DNA of 23,040 bases from Saccoglossus kowalevskii (GCF_000003605.2 NW_003141323.1:121193-144232), one strand, 5' to 3'; shown: positions 9,564-20,771, counted from the stretch's first letter. A program made the numbers and translations. Notes: generated by a model not told the origin, from the sequence alone.

Positions 9564-12323
9564 TTCTTTTCATTTATCTTTATTCCAAAGCATAATTGAT
9601 TTGAAATGTACGATTGCTTTGTTTGCAATTACTGATAAGCTTCTCTGCAATCTTTGATATGATTAATTTTACATGTGGAATGAACGATTTCCCATTTACT
9701 GATAGATTTGAATTGTGTCACTGTATGATCCTCTGTATATGGTTGCTACCAACCACCAAAGTAATATTGCAACGTATTCACTGTTCATTTAATTCACACA
9801 ACATATGCACAATGCTGACATCTGTGCTTTCAAAACAAGATGACTTTGTAGAGTACACAATTTTATGAGGTGTAAAAACAGTAAAAGTTACACTAGCATA
9901 TGTTTATATTAGCCATTCACTGCCAGTTTGAGCAAAGACACTATGAGTAGCTCACATTTGGGACTTACATGCTTGTATTCATGGAGTGCTTCACATAAAG
10001 ACAGTACTTTAATCTCAGCTTTTTTCAAGATTTTAAAATTATGTTACAGATTAATTACACATAAATGTGATTTGTAATGTGAATGGATGGTATGTTGTAA
10101 TAAGTACATGTCATATCTTACTATCATTCAAACATGTCTCAATTCTATGTATTTACATATATGTCAAGATAATGCAATGGAGTAATCCATGAGATGTTGG
10201 AGGCACAGCTAGGAATAACATGGACCAATCTCCCACTCTATTCTATTTCAATGAATATACCTCTGCCACCATGCGATCTTATGCTTGCCATTGATTGGTT
10301 GAAATGTCTACCAAAACAATTCCATGTTGGTGTTCAATTTTATAAAACATGATGAAAGTGTAAGCGATGTTTGTACATTCTTGCTGAGCAAGTAAGTTAT
10401 AGTAGGATGAGTTAGTTGTCAATACTACAACATGCTTTGGATAGTTTATACTTCTGGCAGTTGGCAGTAGGATGGATAGCTTGAAGAACCATATAACACC
10501 TTAGTAACCACTATTCCATGATGAAATTATTTTTGTGCACATTTATAACTATTTCACCCCAATCTTTATCAGCTATCAATGATACATTTTAAAACATGTT
10601 TAACAGTAGAAACAAATCAATGCAAAAACCCTCTAATAAAAAAAACACATCAAGAATACACTTTAAGAATTAAATCTACTAATACATGTTTCTAATATAT
10701 GAGAACAAATTATAACAAATCAGTATTACCTGCAGGTATTTATAAATATCCGTGGAAACCATGACAACTGTATCTATATGTTTTTGAGCTTGTTCCGTAG
10801 TCTTTTAGCCCCTACAAAAACATTGGTCTGCCCCTATTCGACCATGTGACATGTGTAAGTCATCAGAGTCTTTGGATTTCAGTTATATCAAGGATAATGT
10901 ATTTGTGGCAAAAATGTCTATTTATCACCAAAAATAAAAAAAAAAACACTTTCTTTTGGAATGTTATCAGCCAGAGAGCTAGTAGTCAGTCCAGGGTTTA
11001 AGACATTTGTAATCTTGGCAGTATAAATCTAAAGAAGATAGGATGAAACAAATATGGTCATTTGCTGAGCACCTTCCATTATATTCTGGGTTAGGCTCTC
11101 CTTAATAGTTGAATAACATTTTGAGCATTAGGAAATTTGACATGAGTCACAGCCAGGATGGATGAATGCTAATCCATTTGTATAACCTACTTATACCTCA
11201 ACTAATCATTTATTCATAAAATAATCGCATGAAAAATCAGTAAAATCAGAGATTGATAATTCCAAGGGTCATCCATAGCAACACCCCCTTCCCTGTCAAT
11301 GGAATCACCCACTGATATTTAGCAATAGAAATGTTTCTGCGGTATTGTATAGTTGCTTGGAAAGATTGTTTCGATTTACTGAGTGCTTCGTGTCACTGCA
11401 TCATTCTCATCGTCATTGCTGTCATCATTTCACTATTGTAAGCATCTCTCTTATTTATTTCTTCTATCAAAAATATTGTTTCATGTTTTAAAAATATGAA
11501 ATGTTCATATGATTTTTTCAGCTTATGTTTTAAGTGTATGAGTGGTGCTTTCACATATGGTTACACTAACAAATGTATGTACATAAATGATCTTGGCCTT
11601 TCAACTCTCCCCAAAAACAAGGATGAAAAACCCAGAGAATATGGCAGTACTTTACAAGGTTGTCTTGTTTTTAACCTCTTCCAGCATCGCAAAGTATTTA
11701 TACTACGATGTATGAATGGCTGTGAATATTAGACACCGTGGATACTTGCCAATCAAAGTGCATAATCTCAGCTACTGTTAACCGCTTACTTGTCACTGTT
11801 TTTCTGAAAACCTAGCCTAAATTTTCTTGAGAATACTAAATAAACAGTATTCTGTGTTTTTCTGTGGTGCTTTTTCAGTTCTGATCACTTTCTCTGATTT
11901 TTCTCTTGATTCACAGCTGGTATAAATTGGTGCTAGTTGAGTCTTATTCGTATAGCATCAATTATTCACTCTGGGTGCCACCTCCTTGTTTCCTTTCATT
12001 GTCTGTAAATTTGAGAACAATAGGATGAAGCTTTCAATTCAGAATGCGTCTCTGGGTTCTAACGAGATGTTTTTTTAAAACCCTCAATTTAGTGTTCATA
12101 TTATGCATCACTACAGTAAAAGTGAATTTATTTAAGGTGAAGTACTACCTTATGGTATTGAGTCTTATGGTAGACCCATATACATATGTTGGTCATGAAT
12201 ACAAACCACACTCAAAATTTTGGTAATTAAAAATGTCACATATATTTGCTTGTGTTTGTCAGTATCACCCACTGAAAAAAAACAAAAAAACTCTCACAGC
12301 TGGGGAAGAACTGAATTAAACTG

Positions 12324-12337
12324 ATATATATATATAT
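12324..12337. repeat. (AT)7 microsatellite
   Basis: Seven uninterrupted AT dinucleotides in an AT-rich context. Confidence 0.9.
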
Positions 12338-13276
12338 TCCTTGGTAGATTTAGCTTAGCATGCCACATTGTCCAAGGCTGAGGTAGAATAATGAAATGAT
12401 AAACTCCCGGAAATTGGGGTGGAGATACTGCTGTAAACGTTTTATGTGTTATTGTTGTTGTCTTTGTTAAACCATGGTGCTCCCTGACATTGAGAAGATA
12501 ATAAACATTGAGAAAGCTTTATTTATACTGTACATTTTTATTAAAAGAAAGCTTGATTAAAATGTAACGAAAAAAGGACAAATCAATTTAATTGACTGCC
12601 ATTATTCAGTTAAGTGCAGACCTTTGAGTTCATGACCATACATAATAAGAAAATCAGTTTTATCATCATAACGTATGAACTACAGCATACAGTGTTTATG
12701 AACTTGTTGTGAGTCAGTTGTTGTATATTGATTTTAAAATGGCTGCCAAATTCAGGATTGAATCGTTGATATAAATACGCTGTCTAATTCATTATGGATG
12801 TTAGCCTTATTAAAAGTTGAAAATCTCAAATGATAATCTGGTTAAGCTTTTAGATGGCATTTAGATTATAATTGGCAAGAATTGGAGAGGTGAGACTTTT
12901 ATTAAATCAGAAATGGATTATTTCTTACACAATGTAGGCAAGAACATTTTTAAAACATAATTGAATACTTAGTTTAAGTATTAATCTAAAAAAGTTACAT
13001 GAAAATGAATTATAATCGTAGGTGAGCCAATAAGAGGCGTGTCACATCACTTCAAATTTTATTTTCATTATGTTCATCATATTTCTGTTATTGTTAACAA
13101 TAGGAGACAGCTATAACGTGTTGACAATATTCTTTTGTATTCACTTTCAATTAAGAATAGGAGCAATATGTTACTGTCATCTCTATCATAGTGTGGAAAA
13201 TGGATTTTTGTTATTTTTTTGATTGATGTTTACACTATATTTGATTTGATTTACTTCTCATTTTTAATTGTCAAAT

Positions 13277-13502
13277 TACTGTGAATTACTGTGAGTCACT
13301 AAAAATTGCATAATTTTGAACCAATGAAATTAAAGACAGCAACTTTCAGAATTCTGTTTCTATGAATGCAGCAGTGAAAATTGCATGGTTTAATAGTAAT
13401 TTGTAGAACCACAGTGAAAAATAGCAGTGTTTTACAATTTTCACGGACTACTAAAATTCACAAAAATTTTGTTTCTTGTGAAAATAAAAGTAGTTTACAG
13501 TA
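13277..13502 (-). mobile_element. MITE-like element, copy B (226 bp)
   Basis: It starts TACTGTGAATTACTG and ends AAGTAGTTTACAGTA. The reverse complement of the right end reads TACTGTAAA, then ACT, then ATTTTCAC, and so matches the left end of the element at 16399. Copy B is thus inverted relative to that one. Internal GTGAAAAT/ATTTTCAC blocks recur, as in the other copy. Flanking TA on both sides is consistent with TA target-site duplication, as expected for Tc1/mariner-type non-autonomous elements. It has no coding capacity. The near-equal lengths of the two copies (226 and 224 bp) support the boundaries. Confidence 0.6.
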
Positions 13503-14935
13503 TCTAGGTCAAATTGCTACTAAAAATCAGCATTAAGTACATTTATGTATTTGGTAATAGAATAGATGCTATGATGATTGAGGACTTGTTTACCAGTAAT
13601 ATTAGTGTTGTAAATAACTGGTGATCAATATATAAAATGTCATTATGATAGAATAACCTGTTCTGTGATTACAAATCAATTATATGGATTGGTGCATTGT
13701 GGGTAATATGATAGGATATGTTGTTTTTAAGGATGTTGAACCATTGTATCTCTACCACTAAAAACTGTAGTACACTGCAGATGTTGCGAAAAAATCATAT
13801 TAGTGATATTTTTACATTTTGCAATTTTACTGGTATAGATTTTGGCATTATAAAGATATCATTGATTTTTGATGGCTGCTACGAATCAATGATACTCAGA
13901 AAATAAGTACTTTTTGAGATTGAATTATCAGGTTTGTCAAGATTTTTAATACTTTTATTTATTATTACATGTATTGACTGGTATGTACTGGTGTCTTATA
14001 AAACAGGAAACTTTGCAAGTTACAATGAGATGTTTCCAGCAACAATAACTTTGCAATATTGACTTTTTTATCAAAATAAAAATTAATGTTTTGCTATAAT
14101 CACTCATAGTACTCTCCAAACTTGTTGTGCTGTATTTGAAAATTTTTGTTTTGTTTTTCAATTTCTGCACAATATAATTACAAATCACTGATAGAAACAG
14201 GATTCAGCTTCATTCTTTGGTCTTTTGATATCTTTTGAGGAACACCATTATATTGATAAATGATAACACTGATATGATTGATTTTGCTTGTATGTCTATT
14301 AGTATTAGAATGATTTATGGGTTTCTGTAAGTTCAACTTTTGTCAAATTCTTGCTTTATTTTTGTCCAAAATGTTGATCAAAACCTGTTTTTAGTAGGAA
14401 AAGGTATTCAAAGGATTCATGTACCGAAAATATAAACAAACTGGAAATGTATCCAGCATATACCTAGCAATACAGCTGATTACTGGATATAACCAATTTT
14501 AAAAAAATATTTTCACTTTGAATAATAGATATCAACAAAAATAAAATCAATAAAAATAATTTTTCATTAAAATTAATTGCAACCCAAAATGATTTGTCAA
14601 TGAAAATTAATTGCACCTTGAAATAAAGTAATTCAGAGTAAGCAACAATCCAATCTTGTAATCTCAGCTTTTCAAAAAACAGATGTTTAGGAAGTATATG
14701 TAAAGTGTGTAACACTCAGGAGAAAACTGAATTATATGACTGTCTTGTGAAAGTAATAATGCAATCATTGCCCGTATCATGGTTTTATTTTTAGCAATCA
14801 TTTAGGGATCTTCTCCCTTACTATGTTGGTCTAATGTCATGCAGAAAACAATTTCTTTAAATAAACCACAACACAGAATAATTTAAGACACAATATCTTT
14901 AATTATAATTTCCTGAGTAAAACCTCAGTGACATA
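13503..14935. other. AT-rich stretch without recognisable genes
   Basis: No gene recognised. A short direct repeat, AAAATTAATTGCA, occurs near 14569 and near 14603 (offset 34 bp). Open frames at 13718-13906 (+), 13955-14188 (-) and 14464-14715 (-) are lysine/isoleucine/phenylalanine-rich, as expected by chance in AT-rich DNA. Confidence 0.45.
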
Positions 14936-15225
14936 ATGCTTGGGTAATTAACATTTATTTTGATAGAACTGTAACAAATACTGTGATTGTGTTGATGGAC
15001 TGTGAATTGGATAATTAATATTTAGCATACCAGGACCTTTGTAAGGAACACTGTTATTGGGTGATTAACATTTACCTAAGAGGGATTTATTTAACAAACA
15101 CTGTGATTGGGTAATTAACATTTACTAAAGTGGGATCTTTGTAAGAAGCATTGTGATTGGTTATTAATCCTGCCTGGCAGCTATGTAAAATTACTGTGAT
15201 TGAATAATTAATACCTGGAAGACAT
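14936..15225. repeat. Degenerate tandem repeat, about 50-bp unit, 5-6 copies
   Basis: Successive units begin near 15000, 15051, 15101, 15151 and 15194, with an older unit at about 14936-14980. The shared pattern is CTGTGATTGGGTAATTAACA, then TTTA, then a purine-rich segment (AGAGGGAT, AAGTGGGAT), then TTTGTAAG and AACA. The two best units (15051-15100 and 15101-15150) are each exactly 50 bp. The unit at 15151 is shortened to 43 bp, and the one at 15000 is 51 bp. A partial start (CTGTGATTG) at 14981 sits between the first two units. Divergence among units is high, so the array is old. Confidence 0.75.
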
Positions 15226-16398
15226 TATGAATTAATAAGTTATGAGTTACTCTTAGAGTCTGCTAGTGGTGAATTATTATTGTTACATTAAAGAAAAGCA
15301 TATGAAGGGAAAATGTCTCCCTATCATCATTGTTGTTGTTGTTGTCTCTTTCATAAACTCTGTTTCTTAGAGTTGTAATTATTCAGGCAATCTTATCTGA
15401 TCATCTTGAATATCATATTAATCAGTATCAAATCTTGTTTTTGTTTTTTAAATATTTGTGAGAATGTAATCTAAAATTATCTTATTATTACAATAAGTCT
15501 CACAATTTTTATCTTTAAACTTATCAAGTCTTATCAATCACTGTAAGTATTTTCATGCCAAAATTCTGGTCTATTATCCTATTTATGTTATTTTATTAAA
15601 ACAATCTTGTCAAATAGTACAAATAATTATCAAAAATTAAAAAAATTGTTGTACAAGCATAACCCTTTACTGAAATCATCTCCTCATAGAGATAAACACA
15701 TTACAAGCAGACTTAGTTTGAATTATTCCTGTAGATTTGCCAACAGACAAGGTTGTAACAGTGATCCTCTTAATGATGAAACACAAAACTGTTGTTGAGA
15801 GGGGTCAAAGATCAAAGATATAATAACACAATTTCAATCTCCTAAACCTTAATTAAATTTCTTGAATTTATGATTTTGATAAAATGTGTATCGTTTAAAA
15901 ACATAATTTGCATAGAAACAAAAAAATATACTATTCCATTTCCTCCTAAATATGTGTAGGTAGTCTTACAAGAAACAAAGAATTTATTTTATTTATCTAT
16001 ATCTCTTTTATATTAGTTCTTTTTTTGAGGCCATTATAGTATGTATTGTAACATAGAAATGTATTAATTCAAAGAAATTGTCAATTGATGTTTAATAATA
16101 TTGTGTATATCAGTGACAATGCACGAGATTTTATTAATATGAATCTATTTTTATTTTTCATATCTATGTTAAATCATAGAAATGTGACAAGAAATGACTC
16201 TCATATATTATATGTAGTGCTTCTGTTTGTGTGTCACAGGATTTGTTGCTGTAGTTTTTGGCTTTTGTGAGTTATTCAAATTCAGGATTCTAACTGGCTG
16301 TCTGCTAAAGTGCCAAAGCTATGTATAAGTTGATACAGAAATCCTGTGTGTAAACAGATAACAAAAGATAGCTTTGTTCTAGGCTCATTATATAAAAG
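15226..16398. other. AT-rich stretch without recognisable genes
   Basis: No gene recognised. It contains a (TTG)5 microsatellite at 15330-15344. The open frames at 15607-15798 and 16085-16270 (+) have no recognisable features. Confidence 0.45.
15330..15344 (+). repeat. (TTG)5 microsatellite
   Basis: Five uninterrupted TTG triplets, flanked by ATCATCA and TCTC. Confidence 0.9.
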
Positions 16399-16622
16399 TA
16401 CTGTAAAATGACTAATTTTCACTGGGTTTAAATTTCACTGATTTACCATTTCAGGCATATTCAGTGGGTTTTAAATTCAATTATCAACAAAGGAACTAAT
16501 CAGTGAAATACCTAACATATTTTACATTCGATTCAGAATTAGTGAAAATAAAATCTTACAAAACAGCCAAAATATTTTTTTCAGCAATAATGATTCAAGC
16601 TAAAATAAGGTATTTTACAGTA
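16399..16622 (+). mobile_element. MITE-like element, copy A (224 bp)
   Basis: The left end TACTGTAAAAT (16399-16409) and the right end ATTTTACAGTA (16612-16622) are perfect inverted repeats. A second ATTTT match lies five bases further in (GACTAATTTT versus the reverse complement of AAAATAAGGT). The first part carries recurring blocks of the type TTTTCACTGGG, AAATTTCACTG and TTCAGTGGGTTTTAAATTC; the second part carries their complements (CAGTGAAAT, AGTGAAAATAAAATC). TA at both edges suggests a TA target-site duplication. There is no coding capacity: the open frame at 16503-16706 merely overlaps it. From memory, non-autonomous elements with TACTGTAAA ends and TTTTCAC-type interiors are common in invertebrate genomes; I cannot name the family. 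Confidence 0.7.
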
Positions 16623-17782
16623 GTTAGAATGGGGGCTTCAATCCAGGGATCTTCAATCCTCCCCTCCAAAATTACACCATGGAATCATGTGATACTTATT
16701 GTTTAACTAATCTATTGTTTCCCATTGTCTTTTTTTCATTAAGTTAGAAAATAAACTGAAAATTAATTCAATAAACAACCCCACAACCCCCTTCCACACT
16801 TTAACATTAGCTGTGTATCTTAGAAATGAACAAATGTTATTAATTTATGCGTATGGAACACCAGAAATAATCATGAACTTTCTCCTTGCAGTTATAACTT
16901 TACCTTTGTTGTCTTTTTATGGTTTTGACACCAGATGACAATAACACAAATTTGTATTCTGTTTTTAACTGTCCTTCTCATGTTTACAGTTATTGGACAA
17001 TTTAATTTAATTTCATGAGTGAAAGAATTTAGTTACTGCTTTATAAACTTTCTAAATAATAAAACACCTGGTACTATTTGAAGCCTGTTGAACTGATAGC
17101 CATGGATTATAATTTCAATGTATAAAGCTGAACATATTGCCAAGTAACCAAAAAGTGAGACTTGTAATGTTTATAATTTATGGACTCTCAGTAAATAAAT
17201 TTAACACCAGTGATGTCATTGTATGTTCATTTTATGCACTGAAATAGACATGTACTTACAAGTAGAGTCTACAGCATGTGAACAATTTTTTTAAATTAAA
17301 ATTGTGAGTGCTTAAACAGTGAATTGATTGGTGTGCCAAATAAAGTTTTATTAGGGCCATCACCTTTCTACAACTGAATGAGTTGAAAATCCCGTTATCA
17401 TTATATTCAGTGGAATTCTTTTGTGATGAGTGACTCCTCCAGCCATGCCTACAAAGTGGTTTCTCTTTGAGTTTTGTCCAATGTTTTATGGCCACACATT
17501 GATTGTTTTGGTTACAAACTAGTTAACTTGTAGAATAAGATAGCATATCAAATACTTTACATATAGTCAGATGGCATATTTTATGGGTGTGAACCAGCAA
17601 CAAGACATTCCTCTGCTAGAACACCATTAACATTATCAACTGTGCGAGAGGAGTTCAAGGTTTCATCGCTCCTAAAGTGTCCTTGTTTCAACCCAGCACT
17701 GTGTATAAATCAGCTAGACACCACAGTTGATATATCTGATATACAGAGAGTATAATGTCCTACTGTTCCCACTGATTGGATT
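16623..17782. other. AT-rich stretch without recognisable genes
   Basis: No gene recognised. A C-rich patch (ACCCCACAACCCCC, near 16778-16791) stands out against the AT-rich background. The antisense open frame 17256-17495 has no recognisable domain. Confidence 0.45.
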
Positions 17783-17824
17783 ACTGAAGCAGTACTTCAG
17801 TGAGCAGTTCCTCTCTATCCTCAG

Positions 17825-17882
17825 TTGCTTCCTATTTCGCAGTATTATAAATATACTTGTGGAGTAAATTTCGTTTACTAGG
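17825..17882 (+). other. Candidate 5' leader exon (weak)
   Basis: A stretch with acceptable splice signals at both ends. A branch-like CACTGAT lies at 17770-17776, then a pyrimidine tract and CTCTCTATCCTCAG ending at 17824, then 58 nt, then a consensus donor GTAAGT at 17883-17888. The downstream PCBP exon begins with an acceptor in 5'UTR sequence, so a leader exon must exist somewhere upstream on this strand; this is one candidate only. The segment also holds TATAAATA at 17846-17853, too close to the donor to be the TATA box of this same exon. Splice-like pairs occur by chance in 20 kb, so confidence is low. Confidence 0.15.
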
Positions 17883-17888
17883 GTAAGT

Positions 17889-20590
17889 ACTGTGTGTATT
17901 CCAGTTATATGCAGTCAGTAGCATAGTATTGGAATGTCTTGGGTATATAGTACTTAAAGTTCCATGAGATATGCAAGACAGATTACATGGTTATTTACTG
18001 TGTTCTATCCAAATTCCATTTGACTCAAGCCAGCTCCATATGTTAACCGATAAGGCTGACAGCCAAATGTTATCTAGCGCCAATTTTTTCCTGTTTTCAG
18101 TTATGTGAAATATGGTGACCTTTTAATTGTTTTGGGTGATTGATGCCAATAATATCATGCATGAGCATTATCCAAATTGTGACTTCTGAGGTTAGCTGGG
18201 TAGACAGGCACTCGTAACTGTGCAGCCATATTCTGTGGTGGTGAACAAAAAAATAAAAAAGTCTACAAATGTTAAAATTTGATTGCGCATGTCCTTGTAT
18301 TAAAGTTGTGTGACTGTACAGAGAAAGTCTCTTTTTAATCTCTTCTTCACTCAGCCTTTCATTGATTGTAACATAGTAGTTATTTAAAAATATTGTGATG
18401 GTGTCTGGCTTGGTACTGTATTTGCTCTTAGAAGCACATACATGTATTAAGCAAAATTATTACTTACTAAAGTAAGTTTACCTTTGTATTTTACAAAAAC
18501 ATATTTGGTACTAATAGAGCAAATATGGTAGTTATGCACAAATATTGTATTTTACATGTATGTTTCTCGCTTTTGCAAAAATGTTCAAAACGTGATATTT
18601 TTTGTGTAAAAATTGTCTTGCTTCCAGTAGTCTACTCACATTTCCTCATGGATGATTTTAATAATAATTTAATTAGTTAGTTTATCTAAAATTAAAACCA
18701 GTCTACCCATAGACTAGAATTTCTAAGGTTTATATTTGTATCATTTTGTGATTTTTATCAGTTACTGGTATGATCAAATTGCAGTTGACAGCAAGTCATT
18801 TTTGAGTTTTGATAATTCACAGAGCATATGATTGCCTCATCGTTAGTATTATAATCTGTAGTAGTATTTCTCCTCCTCCCACTATTATTGTCTACATTCT
18901 TTGCTTAATTGATGTGTGTGTCTGTATTACAAGTCAAAGTAGTCAGTGCTAATTTGCGGGAATTATTATGGCTGTATAAAAAACGCCAACAATGTGAAAT
19001 TAGAACTTGGAATTTCAGTGAGCAGTGTCAAAGTGTCAAAGTTCACCAGTAACCAGATCCTAACTCATGCTACTCCTGTTAAAAAAGTACAGATGTTTGC
19101 CCTACAATTAATTTGGATACCTAAAATTAACAAGCATAAATGTGTACCTTTTCTCTGGAGAAATGACAGGATGGTTATATTGTGATTTCTAAATTACAAA
19201 AAGCAGTGAAATTAGTCTTATCCAGAATATTAATTGACCTGATTGTGTAAACTTAAATTCTTCACATGTGTTCATTTGTGAAGTCAATTTTTTTCAAGAA
19301 TCTAAATCTTGCTCCCAATAAATATACAGGGATACATTTTGAAATTCATAGATGTTTATTTCTGTTTACTGTTAAATTTTAATTCCTTGATTTTTTATTT
19401 GTGGATTAGTACAGCATTTCAAATCACCAAAAAAGTACAGCTTTTAATGTCACATTTCAATCACTAGTAATAGAGCTAGTATGGTATCACTGAGGCCCCA
19501 GAGAGCTGATTGGCAGGATTTTATCTAATTTACAATTGCAACAGAATTCAGCCAACCTTTTGGAAATATATCAAGTACAGCCCATTCCTTATGTTGAGAT
19601 ACTACAAGTGACCAGCCATCGTTTAATATAACATCATAACATTTGATTGCAGTTTTTACAATTTTGGTTTTGATTTCTTTGCGAACATTGCGACAATTGA
19701 CAGCTCCGTGATGGTTGTGCCGGGATTCGTGTGTATTGCTTTTTCTTCATCACTTGAAACCAAATGTCAAAATATAGCCTCATCACTTCTTCTGTTTCCT
19801 AGCAACAGTTCTATGGATGCTGCTCACTAAAGAGAAAACTGTTGAGCGTGAAAACCTATAATTCCTGTTATATTTTACTGTTGCAAAGCCTGATGGGATA
19901 TCGTGGGTGTCTCTTTTTGCTTAAGGGTATAGAGTGAAATGGTGACATGTAAAGCTGACATATCATTTACTGTCTCTGTACTCAACTTTTTGTTTTCTAT
20001 TTCTCTCATCTGATATGATGGGTTTCTCACATTTCCATTCAATCCAGACTACACATGTCAATTTCAAGTCACAGTACATACAAAATATATAATGTTAGAA
20101 ACAGGAAACAATTTGACATCCATTCGTCTGATTCTAGTTTACTGTGTGATGTTTTGTGCTTCCTGACTCATTGTGTTCAGTTGTTAGTTGGTGGTGTTTT
20201 AAAACTTCTATTTGTAATCTAGCCAATCACTGTTCTCCAAGTATTTTTTTTCCATGTTTGTTTGTTGATTACATGGATTTATCATGTTGTGGATCATTTT
20301 TTGATTAAATTTTTTTTTTAAATATACATTTTAGAAGAGGCCAGGAATCAAAGTGGTTCAATGTCAAATACATACATGACTTGTGAATTTAAGTTATTTG
20401 CAAACTGTTTTCATGTCACAGATGATTTTTTTTTAAATATTACACATCCTGTTGCAATACTCATGATGAACTTGTTAATTGGTTCCGGATGTGTTTACAT
20501 TGTTGTGGCTGGAATCTACAGACCATTTGACCAGTAATTGCTTTTCACTTCTACAACCTAATATCCTCCTCATGTGCATTCATCATTAGT
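17889..20590. other. AT-rich stretch without recognisable genes, upstream of first coding exon
   Basis: Probably intronic if the leader exon lies further upstream. No coding segment is recognised. A slightly more CpG-bearing patch occurs at about 19680-19735 (CATTGCGACAATTGACAGC and GTGCCGGGATTCGTG), but no exon, tRNA or SINE could be assigned to it. The open frame at 18946-19185 has no recognisable domain. Confidence 0.4.
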
Positions 20591-20593
20591 TGA

Positions 20594-20635
20594 CACTAAT
20601 GAGGCTGATCTTTCTTCATCTTCTTGTTCTTTCAG
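20594..20635 (+). promoter_or_regulatory. Branch site, polypyrimidine tract and 3' splice site of first coding exon
   Basis: CACTAAT at 20594-20600 fits the branch consensus YNYTRAY, with the branch A at 20599. It is followed by a pyrimidine-rich tract (CTTTCTTCATCTTCTTG) and TTCTTTCAG ending at 20635. The spacing of 36 nt from branch A to AG is typical for metazoan introns. The signal shows that the exon is internal, so the transcript has at least one exon upstream. Confidence 0.75.
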
Positions 20636-20771
20636 GTTACCAGCCACTCTACACTGCCCAACTCGCATGCTTCATTAGTTTGTTTCTATGGCAACAGAAG
20701 AACACATAAAGAAGATGGCAAATGATGGTCCAGCAGTTACGTTGACAATACGGCTCATTATGCAAGGAAAG
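20636..20771 (+). CDS. PCBP: Poly(rC)-binding protein (PCBP/alphaCP family), first coding exon
   Basis: The coding part runs from the ATG at 20688 to 20771 (28 codons); 20636-20687 is 5'UTR. The protein starts MATEEHIKK and ends VTLTIRLIMQGK, which is the first beta strand of KH1 in PCBP proteins and in Drosophila mub. The next exon continues in phase 0 with EVGSIIGK, giving the family's KH1 signature. Family members bind C-rich single-stranded RNA through three KH domains and act in mRNA stability, translation control and splicing, in nucleus and cytoplasm. The start is bounded by an in-frame TAG at 20676-20678. The first ATG has T at -3 and G at +4. A second in-frame ATG at codon 10 has A at -3 and G at +4, a better context, so the protein may begin MANDGPAV. 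The donor GTGAGT follows at 20772. KH1 beyond the loop, KH2 and KH3 lie outside the window. Which vertebrate PCBP paralogue is closest cannot be decided from this piece. Confidence 0.9.
20667..20678 (+). promoter_or_regulatory. Three-codon uORF in the 5'UTR
   Basis: ATG CTT CAT TAG (peptide Met-Leu-His) lies in the 5'UTR part of the exon, in the same frame as the main start and ending nine bases before it. Its ATG context is weak (C at -3, C at +4), so leaky scanning past it would be expected. Such minimal uORFs can dampen translation; whether this one does is inference. Confidence 0.6.

Larger units (their letters stand above)
8457..13276. other. Long AT-rich stretch without recognisable genes
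   Basis: No exon, RNA gene or complete mobile element recognised. Small features inside are a (TG)9 tract running into ten G at 9537-9563 and an (AT)7 tract at 12324-12337. A C-rich patch lies near 11281-11294, preceded by GGGTCATCCATA (11266-11277), which is the reverse complement of the sequence at the left edge of the 5150-5250 hairpin. The stretch 9215-9330 has a little more CpG than its surroundings, but I could not assign it. Open frames at 9614-9868, 11496-11732 and 12044-12226 lack domain features. Confidence 0.45.

Noticed and set aside
17640-17700. Possible tRNA-derived SINE box B (GAGTTCAAGGTTTC)
   Set aside because: It deviates from the B-box consensus, and no A box at suitable spacing or cloverleaf is visible.
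18708-18723. Small palindrome AGTCTA-CCCA-TAGACT
   Set aside because: Only a six-base stem, which is expected by chance in a window of this size.
19680-19740. Slightly CpG-rich patch as a possible exon
   Set aside because: No convincing splice pair or recognisable peptide in any frame.
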